A stretch of DNA of 35,977 bases from Saccoglossus kowalevskii (taxonomy: Eukaryota > Hemichordata > Enteropneusta > Harrimaniidae): positions 82,831-118,807 of the forward strand of contig NW_003143297.1 in assembly GCF_000003605.2 (NCBI RefSeq), written 5' to 3'. How positions within the stretch are numbered: position 1 is the first letter of the stretch; every line of letters begins with the position of its first letter. Positions 1 to 10,628 of the stretch are shown piece after piece. The notes under the pieces are model-generated. The model made no database searches. It saw only the letters and a list, made by a program, of their open reading frames with translations, and was not told the origin of the DNA. Made by a program: the position numbers and the translations under genes.

Positions 1-1289
1 TGATTTGGTAATAGTGCAGGAACCATGGGAGGGGGGTGCACACATGCAGTTACGGTAAACGTAACTTCTAGCACGGTTTACGGTTCATGGGTTCCCTGTG
101 GTAGTAGTGGAAGTTTAACTATATAAACTGACCTTAGCCGAACACGTCAAATACACACTGGCAGAGGCGTACGATTTGAATGAGAAAACTGCGCATTTTC
201 CTGGCGCTTCTTTAATATAGGGGATTTCCCCCAAAAAGTCCGTATTCTATCCCAAAATAAAATTGAGAATAAACAAGGGAAAAATATGAGATGAACACAA
301 TAATCTCCTCGCAGTTCACGTGACAATGATGTATTCCACTGTTGTATATCGATAACAAGGGACATCTATTTCCGCATTATATTTACTGCCTAAAAAAGGA
401 GCGTACTGGCAGCATACTCCTAGACTACTTTCCAGACACGATCCGTTCCTACCCACACATGCGACAGTAGAAGATTATGATCATAATCGAGTTGTTTTAT
501 GCACTTACCAGAAATTAATCCCGCTAGTACGGATGTAGGCTGGGTCACGCATATGGGTCTGTGGGTCGATTGTGGGTCACGTCCGACGAAATATCGCGCC
601 ACCACAAGGTCGTAAACATAATCTTTTGTTTTCATATGACATCATACAGTTGATGCTTGATTGTCCACCCGATCCCCATGTCGGACTTAAAGTTGTATTG
701 TTGGCAAAACTTTAAAGCCCTTTCAATTTTGAATAACTTGGTCAAAAATCAAATCAAAAATTTAAAACGTTCGTGAGTTATACTGGTCTAAATTTGACAC
801 AAGTTATTTATTTTCTTCACTACAATAATTCCCATCATTCAATGATGTTCGTAATCGTCTTCAAGAGCATGCTAAACACAACTAACCAGAGAAGCTGATC
901 AGATCTCATAGAGGTCCACTGAAGGAACATATGCTAACAAGAATTTGTTTAAAAAAAAAAAAAAAAGGAGGGACAATGACAAACAATCACCAAAAGCCCC
1001 GCCCGCTGAAAAACAAGCGACCTTGCAGTGGGTAGAGCTCCGCTGTAATTGGCAAGTGCAGAAGGCAGTGGCAATTACTAGGTGGATAGGGGGAGTTGAA
1101 TCTATGACAGTTTAATAATTGTGACAATGATCACTGGAAGGGCATATCCCGCAAAAGGAAACGTATTTGTATGTAATGCATGGATATGTATAATTGATGA
1201 TGTGGGTGTACAGGAAATTGAGCTGAAACATGAAGTTGTTATTTCTATTCCAGAATATAATTTTGCATTATTTGGTTAATGTACACGTG
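1..1289. other. No gene seen; part of last RPL15 intron
   Basis: AT-rich sequence between the window edge and the tandem repeat. It contains a kappa-B-like ggggatttccccc at 220-232, an A-run at about 949-966, and two minus-strand open frames (147-365, 420-635) with no domain. The missing RPL15 final exon is not here. Confidence 0.7.
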
Positions 1290-1890
1290 TCTGAATTGAG
1301 AATTATTATGCTAATTACGGAAATAATAGATTTTAACCAAAAACTAATCAGGTTTGCACATTGACCTACAGCATCTATGTACCAAGTTTCATTGAAATTG
1401 AATAATTAGTACTGTGGATATCAGTGTGAAAGCTAAAATTGCAAATTAGGTAATTAATATGTACATATTTTAACCCCAAATTAATCGGGTCTGTCCATTG
1501 TCTTAGAGCAATTTATGTATCAAATGTTATTGAGATGTGATTAGTATTTGATATATCAGTAAAGTTGAAAATTGGTTAGTTATGTAAATTATATATTTAC
1601 CCCAAAACTAAATCGGGTCTCTGCATAGTCCTACAGGATCTATGTCCAGTGTTTCATTGAAATGTGATGATTCATACTTGATATATCAGTGTAAAAGCTG
1701 AAAATTACCTAATTATGCAAATTAGGCAATTAATGCACAAATATTCACCCCAAAATTGACCTAAACCTACAGGATCTATGTACCAAGTTTCATTGAAATG
1801 TGATGATTCGTACTTGATACATCAGTGGAACTGAAAATCAACTAATTATGCAAATTAGGTGATTAATATGCACAAATATTTAATCCAAAA
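1290..1890. repeat. Diverged tandem repeat, ~130-136 bp unit, about four copies
   Basis: Anchors of the type ctacaggatctatgt occur at about 1366, 1502, 1631 and 1767, spaced 136, 129 and 136 bases. Each unit carries the order aaattaggtaattaat, a tatttaacccca block, atcgggt, the anchor, gtttcattgaaatgtgatga, then gatatatcagtg. The copies are clearly diverged. Related single stretches occur at about 3300-3420, 6850-6910 and 18895-18990. It lies in the last RPL15 intron seen here. Confidence 0.8.
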
Positions 1891-3543
1891 CAATTGACGC
1901 GACAGGACTGAAGACAAGCTCCATTAGTCCATTAGGATTTTTTTTATCACGGCAACAAGACTAACGGCTTATGACCTAATCCCACGTATTCATTACACTT
2001 CGCGTTTATTTTAATGACAAGATTAAATGGTTGTCCTCACTTGTTTACTCAGTAAACAAGCGACGCCATTTTACTGAGTGGTTTCCGAAACTTCGTTGCA
2101 TTTTCCCCAAAAATATCTGTCGCTGTATGATTATTTTCGTCAATTGGGACGTCAAACACGCGAGTATTATCCAAGCAAATTATTATGAAAAAATTATAGT
2201 TTCAAACAAGTTTCCAGTCGAGTAGAAAGACAAGAAATTACTTTTTATGCAAATTTGCCATTTTCAAGCCTTTCATTTTGGCACTATGCGCAATACTTCA
2301 ATAGAAGTCCGACAGACTCGGGAACAGTTCAATTTTTTTTTCACAGAACATTCTCATCGCATTGTACCGTCTGGACACTGTCCGATTCCCAGTCTGCTGA
2401 TCAGTTCATAATAGACAGGATGTCTGCAACTTCAGTATGTTTTCCCGGTACGTCTTTTTTGAGTGAAAAAAAAACTCAAAAAAGCCTATTTTCGAGAGAA
2501 ACGCACATACACTTCACTAGTTTGAGAAGAAAAAAATGTTCACACAATTCACACACACGTCTAACTAAAAATATTTAACATGTAGGGAGTCAAATGCCAT
2601 CTTCACTGATATACAGGTTTGAATATAAGCGCCCAGGAACCTGGTCTCATCCTTAATGGCCTAAAACGAACTTTGAATGGTGATTTTTCAAGACTCATTT
2701 TCAAATCATAGCTGTCAAACAATACATTCAAAACGTAGGGGAGGGAAAAAAATAGCGGGCAAACAAACTCCTGGGCATATCCTGAACAAGACTATTCTTC
2801 AAATGTGCAATTTGTCACTTAAACAATAAAATTTTATATACAATACTGCAACATCCTATTTGGAAAATCTAGGGTGAGGGAAATGACGTAATGAAAAGAC
2901 TGGCAATGTACTGTTACGACTTTTTATTTTATTTTTATTGACTCTGTTTACAGTGAAGTATAAGGAGCCACAACATAAAAGAAAAAAATGTGTCAGACAG
3001 GTTAACGATATCTATGCATCTGTTGTGTGTTGCGACGTTTCCATGCGGCACGGCGAGAACCACCTATCGTCTGAGTATGCAAATGACCTTTACCAATACC
3101 ACGATTTTTCTTGCCTAGAAAATAATACACAATATGAATGAACATTCTTGATATGCACAATGGGATTTATATGGAGTAGTTTGTAAAGGCAATCTAAGAA
3201 AGCTTAAAAAGTTCTCCTGTGTCCTGAGGATATTGGAGACATATGAAGGAGAAATAGCAAATATTTGAAATTTTAGATTAGCTTCAACTAGCAGCAGATA
3301 TTCAAGGAACTATTATGCACAGGTTTTCACCCAATCAAGTGTGCACATCTATTTGCACAGTAGAATTGAAATTCGATGAATCGTTTTTGAGATATTAGTG
3401 GAATAGACTTAAACCTAGACAGGGTAACCACAAGGACACTTGGGGCCATTAATTATTCAACCATGTTGAAGGTACAGAGCAACAAGTGCGCATTGACACT
3501 ATATTTCAATTTCTAAATACTGGTAAGACAAAACAAAACCTAC
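1891..3543. other. No gene seen; part of last RPL15 intron with small hairpins
   Basis: Contains a perfect 10-bp palindrome pair at 2040-2060 (cttgtttact / agtaaacaag) and an 11-bp hairpin at 2454-2484 (cttttttgagt / actcaaaaaag). The plus-strand frames at 2031-2225 and 2255-2578 show no domain. A stretch at about 3300-3420 resembles the ~130-bp tandem repeat. Confidence 0.65.
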
Positions 3544-3736
3544 CTGCTGAAGTGAGTCCACGCAATTCGCGGTGTTTATGAACTGGATTACAGATCCATT
3601 GTGTGTCTGGATTACGACGAATAGCTTTATGGAATGGGTCTACCATGATTACTTCAAAGAACTTGTAGGTGGAATCCTGACCAACCCAGTAGCTGTTTAG
3701 TACACGCAATCCACCACATCTACGGCCAGCTCTTTC
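3544..3736 (-). CDS. RPL15: RPL15 third coding exon (eL15); gene continues past window start
   Basis: Encodes [19 protein letters not shown] through [14 protein letters not shown] to [11 protein letters not shown], all strongly conserved in eL15. The acceptor is ctctaaaattgcag with AG at 3738-3737, and the donor GTAGGT begins at 3543. The exon is 193 bases (64 codons plus one base), so the next intron is phase 1. About 167 residues are now accounted for. Animal eL15 is about 204, so roughly 36 C-terminal residues (the KSRGLGKGHKF-type tail) remain. I looked for that tail on the minus strand between 1 and 3540 and did not see it, so the last exon most likely lies left of the window. The gene is therefore partial because of the window edge; there is no sign that it is broken. 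Confidence 0.96.
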
Positions 3737-3789
3737 CTGCAATTTTAGAGAATAACATTTATGTGAGAATTGATTTGCATTTTAAAACT

Positions 3790-3978
3790 TACTGTAAAAT
3801 ACTTCATTTTCGCTGAAGGAATGATTTAGTGAAAATAAAATCCAGCAAATATAACCTTTTTTTTCTATATTTCACATTCAACTCGTCAAAAAATCAGTGA
3901 AAATAAATTCAATACAAAACACCCAAAAAAACTTTTCAGCGAAAATTAATTCCACCTAAAATAAAGTATTTTACAGTA
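3790..3978. mobile_element. MITE copy A (TACTGTAAAA...TTTTACAGTA), 189 bp
   Basis: The ends are long inverted repeats: actgtaaaatacttcatttt on the left and its near mirror (aaaataaagtattttacagt) on the right, each meeting TA. The subterminal part carries mirrored ttttcgctgaa / ttcagcgaaaa segments. There is no coding capacity. TA flanks suggest a Tc1/mariner-type mobiliser. It lies in RPL15 intron 3. Confidence 0.85.
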
Positions 3979-4591
3979 ATCATAACTTGTGCATATATAA
4001 ATGTATCATATAGTTATTTTTATATTTTATTCTATAAGATTTATTCCATAGTGATTTATTTAGATTTAATATCGTGAAAATATAGTTAGTATGTTATTCA
4101 TACCATTATTTATTAGTATTCATTTGATTTATGCACTTAAAATTGTATATTTCAATTTGCCAATCTGTGCTCTCGCTGTCGCTCGCAAATGTCGTAAATT
4201 ACGAAATTTGGACAAGATTTATGAACAAAATAAATATATATTAGTAGGATTTATGAACACATTTTGTACAAAATACCCTTTGCAAATCGCCTTCATTTAA
4301 TTGTCAAAACTCCACTGTAATCATCACACGTGTTACTACGGTTTGAGTGATTGGCATTTTAAAGTTAAACAATGTCCTGTTACTTCTAAGATTGCAACAA
4401 TTGTTACACGGTGATCGCGATCAACACAGAACTGCCATTGAATGTATTTTTCCACTCTAAAGTTATTTTGGTGTCATCGCACATGCGTAGTTTAGTTGGC
4501 ATGCGTTTCAACATACCCCGCGACATTACTCTCAGTATGGGACGGCTTCATGTTGCCCTGATCAAACACGCGATTTTTTTATTTATTGGAA

Positions 4592-4693
4592 ATGGAGACT
4601 ACGTCAAAAAAGAGCAGACAACAGCTCGACGAGTATTTTTTACGACGAGATGGAGAAATAGTGTTCAGAACCAGAAACCCATGGGTGCCCTAA
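4592..4693 (+). pseudogene. Fragment of a possible transposon-derived zinc-finger gene, N-terminal part
   Basis: Within RPL15 intron 3, on the opposite strand, a 33-codon frame starts METTSKKSRQQLDEYFLRR and ends at TAA. Short lysine-rich beginnings such as KKSRQQLDEYF resemble the N-termini of ZMYM/KIAA1586-like proteins domesticated from DNA transposons, but the match is weak on its own. The surrounding 4400-4760 stretch is richer in GC and CpG than the rest of the intron. A second frame at 4411-4761 (116 codons) overlaps it. A donor-like GTGAGA follows at 4758. It is linked to the fragment at 5258-5435 by proximity and strand only. Confidence 0.3.
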
Positions 4694-5257
4694 CCCTGAC
4701 AGCACCAATAAACAGAAAGTTGATCGTACTGCAGCACGATTTTAGAAATAATGGAAGGTGAGACAATGTTAGCGAATCGATCGAAACATACTATAATTTG
4801 TGTAACATTCTTACCAGGTATTCTTAGCATTGAGATCGAGTTACAAGACCGAAAGTTACTTAGTTACTTTTTCACTTTAATTCACTTTAATAAAATAAAT
4901 AGTCATTTTTTGTCATCATAAACATCAATATGGGGGTTTGCATGATGAGCATGGGAGATTACTTCATAATAATATATAGCTTTTTGATTGGTATAGAGTT
5001 TTTTTTTTCTGTGGGAGTCAGAGAAATTCCTCGTGAAAGTTTATTCACAGGATTTAACAGCCCACATATGTCCAGTGCAGGAATCTACTATTTTATGTCC
5101 ACTATTTGCAGGATAAATGAAATGAAATGAAAATAAACATAATTAGAGCTTAATTTGTACTTACTAGTGCCAGTGGTATTTATTCTTGAGCTTACGTTAT
5201 TATTTTGTTTATAATTGTTTTATGTGGTAATACATACCAAATTTCTTATTTCTTTAG

Positions 5258-5435
5258 ATTACTTTTCCATGGTTAGAGTATAATATGGATACTAAAGTAA
5301 TGACCTGTCAGTGGTGCATTAAAAGTGGAAAGGTGAATTCATTCACCAGTGGATCTGACTAAAGATTACTGCTAAAAGCATGCCAGAATTGCTGACCACA
5401 AATATGTCAAAAATGACTTGTGTTCTTGGCAGTGA
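5258..5435 (+). pseudogene. Degenerate TTF/ZMYM-type zinc-finger fragment
   Basis: After an acceptor-like tttctttag at 5249-5257 the frame reads FPWLEYNMDTKVMTCQWC then NSFTSG before a stop at 5360-5362. In the next frame (from 5358) it continues TKDYC, a stop, then KHARIADHKYV, before TGA at 5433-5435. The order FPWL, CxxC, FTSG, HARxADHKY with an H-x5-H pair is the zinc-finger found at the start of many hAT-derived and KIAA1586/ZNF862-like proteins. One frameshift and one in-frame stop separate the CxxC half from the HxxxxxH half, so this copy is dead. A poly(A)-like hexamer AATAAA follows near 5525. Being on the opposite strand of an RPL15 intron fits an old insertion. Confidence 0.65.
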
Positions 5436-5551
5436 ACTTAGTGAAGTTTTGGATGATGACTATTTTTCCCACTGTTAACAATGTGAGATTATCATGAATA
5501 TGTTAATTAATACTGAGTTATTCAAATAAAGCTTCTGGTGTCTACATTGCA

Positions 5552-5763
5552 TACTGTAGAATACTTTATTTTCGCTTGGAATTTATTTTCGCTATTTTCG
5601 CTGAAGGGATGATTCCGTGAAAATAAAATCCAGCGAATATACTTTTTTTTCTATATTTCCCATTAAACTCATCAAAAATCAGTGAAAATAAATTCCATAC
5701 AAAATGCCCAAAAAGTCTTTTCAGCGAAAATTAATTCCAGCGAAAATAAAGTATTCCACAGTA
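5552..5763. mobile_element. MITE copy B, 212 bp
   Basis: Same family as the copy at 3790-3978. The left end is tactgtagaatactttatttt and the right end is aaaataaagtattccacagta, with matching internal agcgaaaat and tcagtgaaaataaattc blocks. It lies in RPL15 intron 3, about 90 bases after the zinc-finger remnant. Confidence 0.85.
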
Positions 5764-6161
5764 TTCATAAATGGTACATTTTGTGGATGTCATGAAATTA
5801 CACACAAAACTAGAGCTCAGGTTGCACCAGCAAGCACCATTTTCAGCATGCTGTTCTTGTTTTCGGCGGACGACAGAGGGCGACATCCCCCTCTCGTTCT
5901 CTCTCCCTATTGCGCTCGGTCACGGGAAAATGCTCCGCAGTTTCCAGACAAAGTTTACTGAAACTTTTTTCTTGATTAGTAAATTTAATATTACCTAGCA
6001 AATTCCAGAGAGAGCCCAGCCAATGCATGCATTTCAATTGTAATTGTTTTTACACATATCTATTTTTTAACCCAGTTCTGCCCATGAAATTAATTATTTG
6101 TTAGACAGAAAGGGGCCTTATTAACAACCAATCATATTACACTCATTAGTGATTTTCACTT

Positions 6162-6304
6162 ATGATTCAGTGAAAAAAATAAAATCCAGCGAAAATACCT
6201 TTTCTCCTGGATTTTACATTCAACTCGACCAAACTCATTGAAAATACCGTAAACAGGTTCTTTCAGCCAAAATTAATTATAGTAAATTGAAGTATTTTAC
6301 AGTA
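6162..6304. mobile_element. MITE copy C, left end truncated
   Basis: Contains the internal blocks aaaatccagcgaaaata and ttttacattcaactcg and a good right end (aagtattttacagta). The left terminal repeat is missing or decayed, so this is a partial copy. It ends about 110 bases before the RPL15 exon at 6413-6549. Confidence 0.65.
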
Positions 6305-6412
6305 CACAACATTTAGAACACAATTGTCGTTGACGACAAATGTCCCAACAGAGCAAATAGTCTTCACATTTCAAGGAAATTGAACAGGACACTAATATGT
6401 AAATAAACTTAC

Positions 6413-6549
6413 CTCAGCTAGTGATTGTAAACTTCTTTGCCATTTTAGTTGGTTCACACCCTGGTTAGTTGGCTTACCATAGGTAGCTCCCTTTGGTACA
6501 GGTCGCTTGCGGCCACCACGCCTGAGACGAATGCGGTAAATTACATAAC
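6413..6549 (-). CDS. RPL15: RPL15 second coding exon (eL15 middle)
   Basis: Continues eL15 in frame. The split Gly codon is completed, then [16 protein letters not shown] and [10 protein letters not shown] follow, ending SLQSLAE. The basic RRGGRKRP block is a highly conserved rRNA-contacting segment of the family. The acceptor is a clear pyrimidine tract (ttctcttctag) with AG at 6551-6550, and the donor GTAAGT starts at 6412. The exon is 137 bases long (2 bases plus 45 codons) and ends in phase 0, so the frame joins cleanly to both neighbours. The intron upstream (6550-7520) contains nothing I recognise except a short stretch near 6850-6910 related to the tandem repeat at 1290-1890. Confidence 0.97.
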
Positions 6550-7520
6550 CTAGAAGAGAAGAAGATGCAGATATGAAAATAATATTCCATGCCTTCACTT
6601 TGTATAAATATGATACCAGGTATTGACTGTTGCCACTTGTATAACTATTGCTATGCATCAATTATTCAAGATGGCCAATGTTTGGCTAGATTTTGTTTTG
6701 GCTATTTTGAATACATCTGTACATATACGACATGATGTATAATGAATATACAACATAGTCAAAGCATGTCAGGAATATGGCACTAGAACCACATTCATTA
6801 CAACAAAATTTCAAATCTGTTCTGAAAAACAAAATGACGTGCATCAAGGTCCCATAATGCCTAATGTATGTACCAAGTTTGAACAAACCCAATCAGTCAA
6901 AAGTCAAGATCTGGTTACGGAATGCATGAAATGCTCGATTTCTACGATTTGTAAGCACAAAAATGGTTGTCATTCGACCATCTTGCATCAAATCATGAAA
7001 CAAATTGATGTGCATACATGTATAATATTATGTATGATGATGCACGCTTGAATGTAATCGGTCCAGGCATGTCTAAGATATAGGTCTGGACACACAAGAA
7101 CACAGAGGTCAATCCTTACATCCTCATTTTCGGACTGCATCAAAAATGAGACTAATTAGCTCTTATCTGGTCAAGTCAATGTCAAAGTACATGAGGCTGA
7201 CAGAATATGGGTTAAGATGCATTACATGTTCTATCATTAGTAAATGTAGTACACAGATTTTTTTCAAAATTTACTAATTTTGAGATGTTACATTATTAAA
7301 TTATTACATTAAAATGTACATGAGACCTGTTTGCCATTTCTTGATTTCTGTTTTTAATTATCATATTTACTGAAATTTTGGGGAAAAAATCAGAGTGCAC
7401 CCAGATTATTGGATATTATGTCGACACACCTAATATTTTCATGTGAGTGAATTAAGTCAAACCAAGAGCTCCATGGCTGTTTGATAATATACATACAAAT
7501 GTCACTGGTACAAGACTTAC

Positions 7521-7701
7521 CTTGCTTAGCTCTGTATCCCAAACGTCTTGCTTTATCAGGACGAGTAGGCCTTGGTGCACGATGAATAGCAGTTAGCTGT
7601 CGATATTGCCAACATCTCACACGGAGGAGAAACCGCATAGCATCAGACTGTTTCTTCTTCCATACTTCTTGCATGTACTTGTAAGCACCCATCTTGGTCG
7701 C
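7521..7701 (-). CDS. RPL15: RPL15 first coding exon (eL15, N-terminal 57 codons)
   Basis: Encodes the start of ribosomal protein eL15, a component of the large subunit of cytosolic ribosomes. The ATG is at 7692-7690, and the protein begins [17 protein letters not shown], followed by the invariant family block [16 protein letters not shown], which matches animal eL15 almost residue for residue. The exon begins after an acceptor AG at 7703-7702, with nine bases (gcgaccaag) before the ATG. It ends at 7521 with the donor GTAAGT at 7520-7515. The intron falls after the first base of a Gly codon (phase 1). This is the best-supported exon of a gene whose coding parts lie at 7521-7692, 6413-6549 and 3544-3736. 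The last exon is missing from the window. The identification is secure. Confidence 0.97.
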
Positions 7702-8528
7702 CTAAGTGACAAATTACATCAACTTATGACCACACTGTGTAGATCAGCAAGAATGTAACAAATGTAACATAACAAGGTGTGTAGGAAGTCCAAAGTCATT
7801 TTGCACAAGACCCAGTTTAAATAACTGCAAGCGACCCAACATTTTAAACACTAAAACTACATTAACAAAAACTGTATTTCATCCCCAGAAATGTTAAATT
7901 CAAAAATATTTCATTCGTAACATCGTGTCTGGAGCAAAATAACAATGACCTTCCTACGGCAATACTATATTTCCCATCTATACAAATGCCTAATTTAACC
8001 AGCGACCATTAAATTGTGCTATACTTCGAACAAACTATAGACGGAAAACATGCAAGGACCTGAGCTTGGTCTATTCTGTGTGAATGGATACAGACGACCA
8101 CTTTCTGGGGGATCGGTGGACATTTACAGGGTGCCCTAACCAGATCGAAAAAAATGTAAATAAACTCATACAAGAAACTTGGAGCTAAAAGTATTGAATG
8201 CGAGATTCCATTTATTCCTCGACTTTCAAGACAAAGGCTAACTTGTACTTGTTATGCCCATACTGTAGACAGAAGTAACAAAATGAACCAAAGATCTTAC
8301 TTATTGAACGGATCTATGTTGCTTTACGGGGATATCACGACATCCATGTGTCATACAACAATTTTGAATTGCTTTTAAACACACAGTGGTGACTTTATAA
8401 AAACAAATAATTGCGGGAATAGATTGTCGATTTATCGCAGCAATAGTTGTATATATCACGGATTAATGATGATTCCAATTTGGCCCCGATTCTGACGGAT
8501 TTTTAGGACGACCACAAATATAACTTAC

Positions 8529-8556
8529 ATACAAGATGGCTGACACGCACGAAAAG
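8529..8556 (-). other. RPL15: RPL15 non-coding first exon with 5'-TOP-like start
   Basis: Upstream of the ATG exon on the minus strand there is a short segment that starts CTTTTCGTGCG (8556 downward) and ends at a GTAAGT donor at 8528-8523. An alternative donor, GTATGT, starts at 8532. A C followed by a pyrimidine run is the terminal oligopyrimidine (TOP) signature of vertebrate and invertebrate ribosomal-protein mRNAs, which couples their translation to growth signalling. The exon also contains GCCATCTTG, a YY1-type motif common just downstream of ribosomal-protein gene starts. It would join the acceptor at 7703-7702 across an 827-base intron that shows no other feature. The start site is inferred from motifs only. 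Confidence 0.72.
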
Positions 8557-8617
8557 ACCGACAATATGCGAGAATACCCGAGCTGCACTTGGAAACCGGA
8601 AGTAGCCAGATGACAAC
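8557..8617. promoter_or_regulatory. Compact bidirectional promoter between RPL15 and MFSD5
   Basis: Only about 60 bases separate the RPL15 TOP-like start (minus strand) from the first ATG of the divergent plus-strand exon at 8618. The interval contains accggaagta at 8595-8604, a textbook ETS/GABP site, and lacks an obvious TATA box. YY1-like AAnATGGC motifs lie just outside on both sides (8534-8541 and 8616-8623). ETS plus YY1 without TATA is the known architecture of many ribosomal-protein and housekeeping promoters. The divergent arrangement is inferred from the motifs and the splice sites. Confidence 0.65.
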
Positions 8618-8643
8618 ATGGCTGTGATCCTACGTGGAAGCAG
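8600..8643 (+). other. MFSD5: Probable MFSD5 5' exon carrying the start of a spliced uORF
   Basis: On the plus strand the sequence gacaacATGG (ATG at 8618-8620, A at -3 and G at +4) is followed after 26 bases by a strong donor, cag|gtaagt at 8643/8644. The best partner is the acceptor ttctgttctttcag ending at 10628, just upstream of the MFSD5 start codon. Joining the two gives a 1,985-base intron and places this exon in the MFSD5 5' UTR. The ATG then opens a 19-codon reading frame that closes at 10660-10662, upstream of the main ATG at 10736. The 5' boundary is approximate. This exon could instead belong to another transcript, since no RNA evidence is available here. Confidence 0.55.
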
Positions 8644-8649
8644 GTAAGT

Positions 8650-10620
8650 TGGTGTCCAGTTGATTTCTTTCCTGCACGTTTCAACATGAAGAAGCCAGTA
8701 TTGCTGTCGATGTGAGCATTTTTTGTGTTTGCTTTTGTATTTCCAGATAGAAATATGAGGGAGTAAGTAAATAGACCCAAATGAATAAATTTAGTGTGAG
8801 CCTAAAACGGGTATCTAGGATTGCTCTAAACTATGGACCTGCTCGACTAATCGTAGTTACTGTCCATTGTCGCATATTCGTGTCAGCTAGGGCTAAAAAT
8901 ACTAATATTTATATTTTGAAAATTATATATTTATTGTATATTCATCTAACTAATTTGCAATAAATTACATAAAACCACAATCACGCCACCATGCAAATGG
9001 TGGTACAGTAATCAAGGCAATTATATTCCATGAACCCTGATCAATTAAAAGAAATGTTATATTGATAAAATATTGATTCAATTATAAAACTTCAAATTAT
9101 GTTTTAATTTCTTTATTGGATTTTCCTATTCTATAAACATTGACGTTATCTTTTATGCAATTAGGTTTGAATATAAACAAAGAGATGTGATTGTGTTACA
9201 AGAATTGCAAGGCACTCCCACCTAGTCTTTAGTATAATAGTACCGGTATACCATGCTTTTCGGATATATCATTTTCTATATCAGTCTACACACTTTTTAC
9301 TAGATATTTTGTACTATTTGTGACATGCATAATACAGGGTTGCATAAAATCCAACAAACAAACTAAAACAAATTGAAACATTACAAAAAAAAAACACGAT
9401 ATATTTAAAAATTTATTGTGATGAAAAGAGCCAAGAAAGCCATGAGCTCATCAGTATTCAAGCTTTGTCGGCATGAATACAATATTGAAGAAGTTTTTTC
9501 TAGACTTAGAAATGCCTTTTTGATTACATGTAAATTTGTAAATTTTGCGGGCTCAAACAACAAGTATGGTAAGTAGCAAACTCCCTAGGAACGTCTCTGT
9601 GAGCATTGCAATATAGTTATGTAAATGATTTGCAACATTTTTTCACAATCTCACTTCCCCTAGCGCCACTTGAGTTTTGACTAATTATTGTCTGTCTACC
9701 GCTATGTACGTACTATGGCTGAGTTGTTGTCCGTTTCCATATTTAATACCTACCTTCTCTAATTGAAATCATGTGGGATGAAACTCCTGATTATACACGT
9801 ACACTGTCAGTGTATTTGACTTGGGCATGAATGTTTTTTTAATGGAAATTTGGAAGACCTTCACGTTACATTCAAACTAGGAGTTTTTATTTGACATAAG
9901 AAACCCTATTATAACACCCATTGCCCATGAGTATCTGCATCTTTCCCTCAATCACAGCTAATTTTTGTGATCCCATCAAACATACTCCAAATTCATTAAA
10001 TAAATCGTTTGCAGATATATATTTTGAATATTACAGTGTACAAGTAGTATCATCACTACAGTAAGGCACTAAACCTTTGAACTGTGTAATACATATTCAT
10101 TTTCAGGTAGTGGGAGGTTAGGCAGGGGTTATTCATGCAATCAATGCATTGTGATTAGGCTAGTTAATGCCAGAATTTGAAATTAACAAAAGGTTTGTAA
10201 ATTTGTTATATAAGAAATATTTATGCCTAAGTGAAATTTAAATTATTGCCATCTTCTTTGTTAATGCCATTTATTCTGATAAATTTGTTCTAGTTTTCAT
10301 TGAATAATTCACTTCATGTTTTACATGAATTTGAAATTTTATGCATTTTGTTGGGATGTGATAATTTAATAAATATTTAATTAACATTTGGAAACTCTAA
10401 CTGGCAATTGAAAACTTTTCAGCCAATCATAGCAACTGTGATTTTAAAGTGAACGGTGAGGAAGAATATAATTTCAAAACTACCATAGCATTGAGCCATC
10501 AGCATTGTGCATACATGTACGGTAGATGCGGTACAAAATACAATATCATATCTCATTTGAATTTGATAACCATAAATGAGTGTAAATAACAACCAAATTT
10601 CTATTTAATCTGATTTCTGT
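8650..10620 (+). other. Probable MFSD5 intron 1; nothing else recognised
   Basis: AT-rich, without domain-bearing frames. A CCAAT-type agccaatcata occurs near 10420 and could serve a second, proximal MFSD5 promoter. Confidence 0.5.
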
Positions 10621-10628
10621 TCTTTCAG

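Noticed and set aside
2454-2484. 11-bp hairpin with A-rich loop resembling a bacterial terminator
   Set aside because: The window is plainly eukaryotic; a Rho-independent terminator has no meaning here. Noted only as a structure.
4411-4761. 116-codon plus-strand open frame in RPL15 intron 3
   Set aside because: No domain, and it conflicts with the frame of the zinc-finger-like fragments. One such length is expected by chance in this much AT-rich DNA. Kept only as part of the CpG-richer patch.
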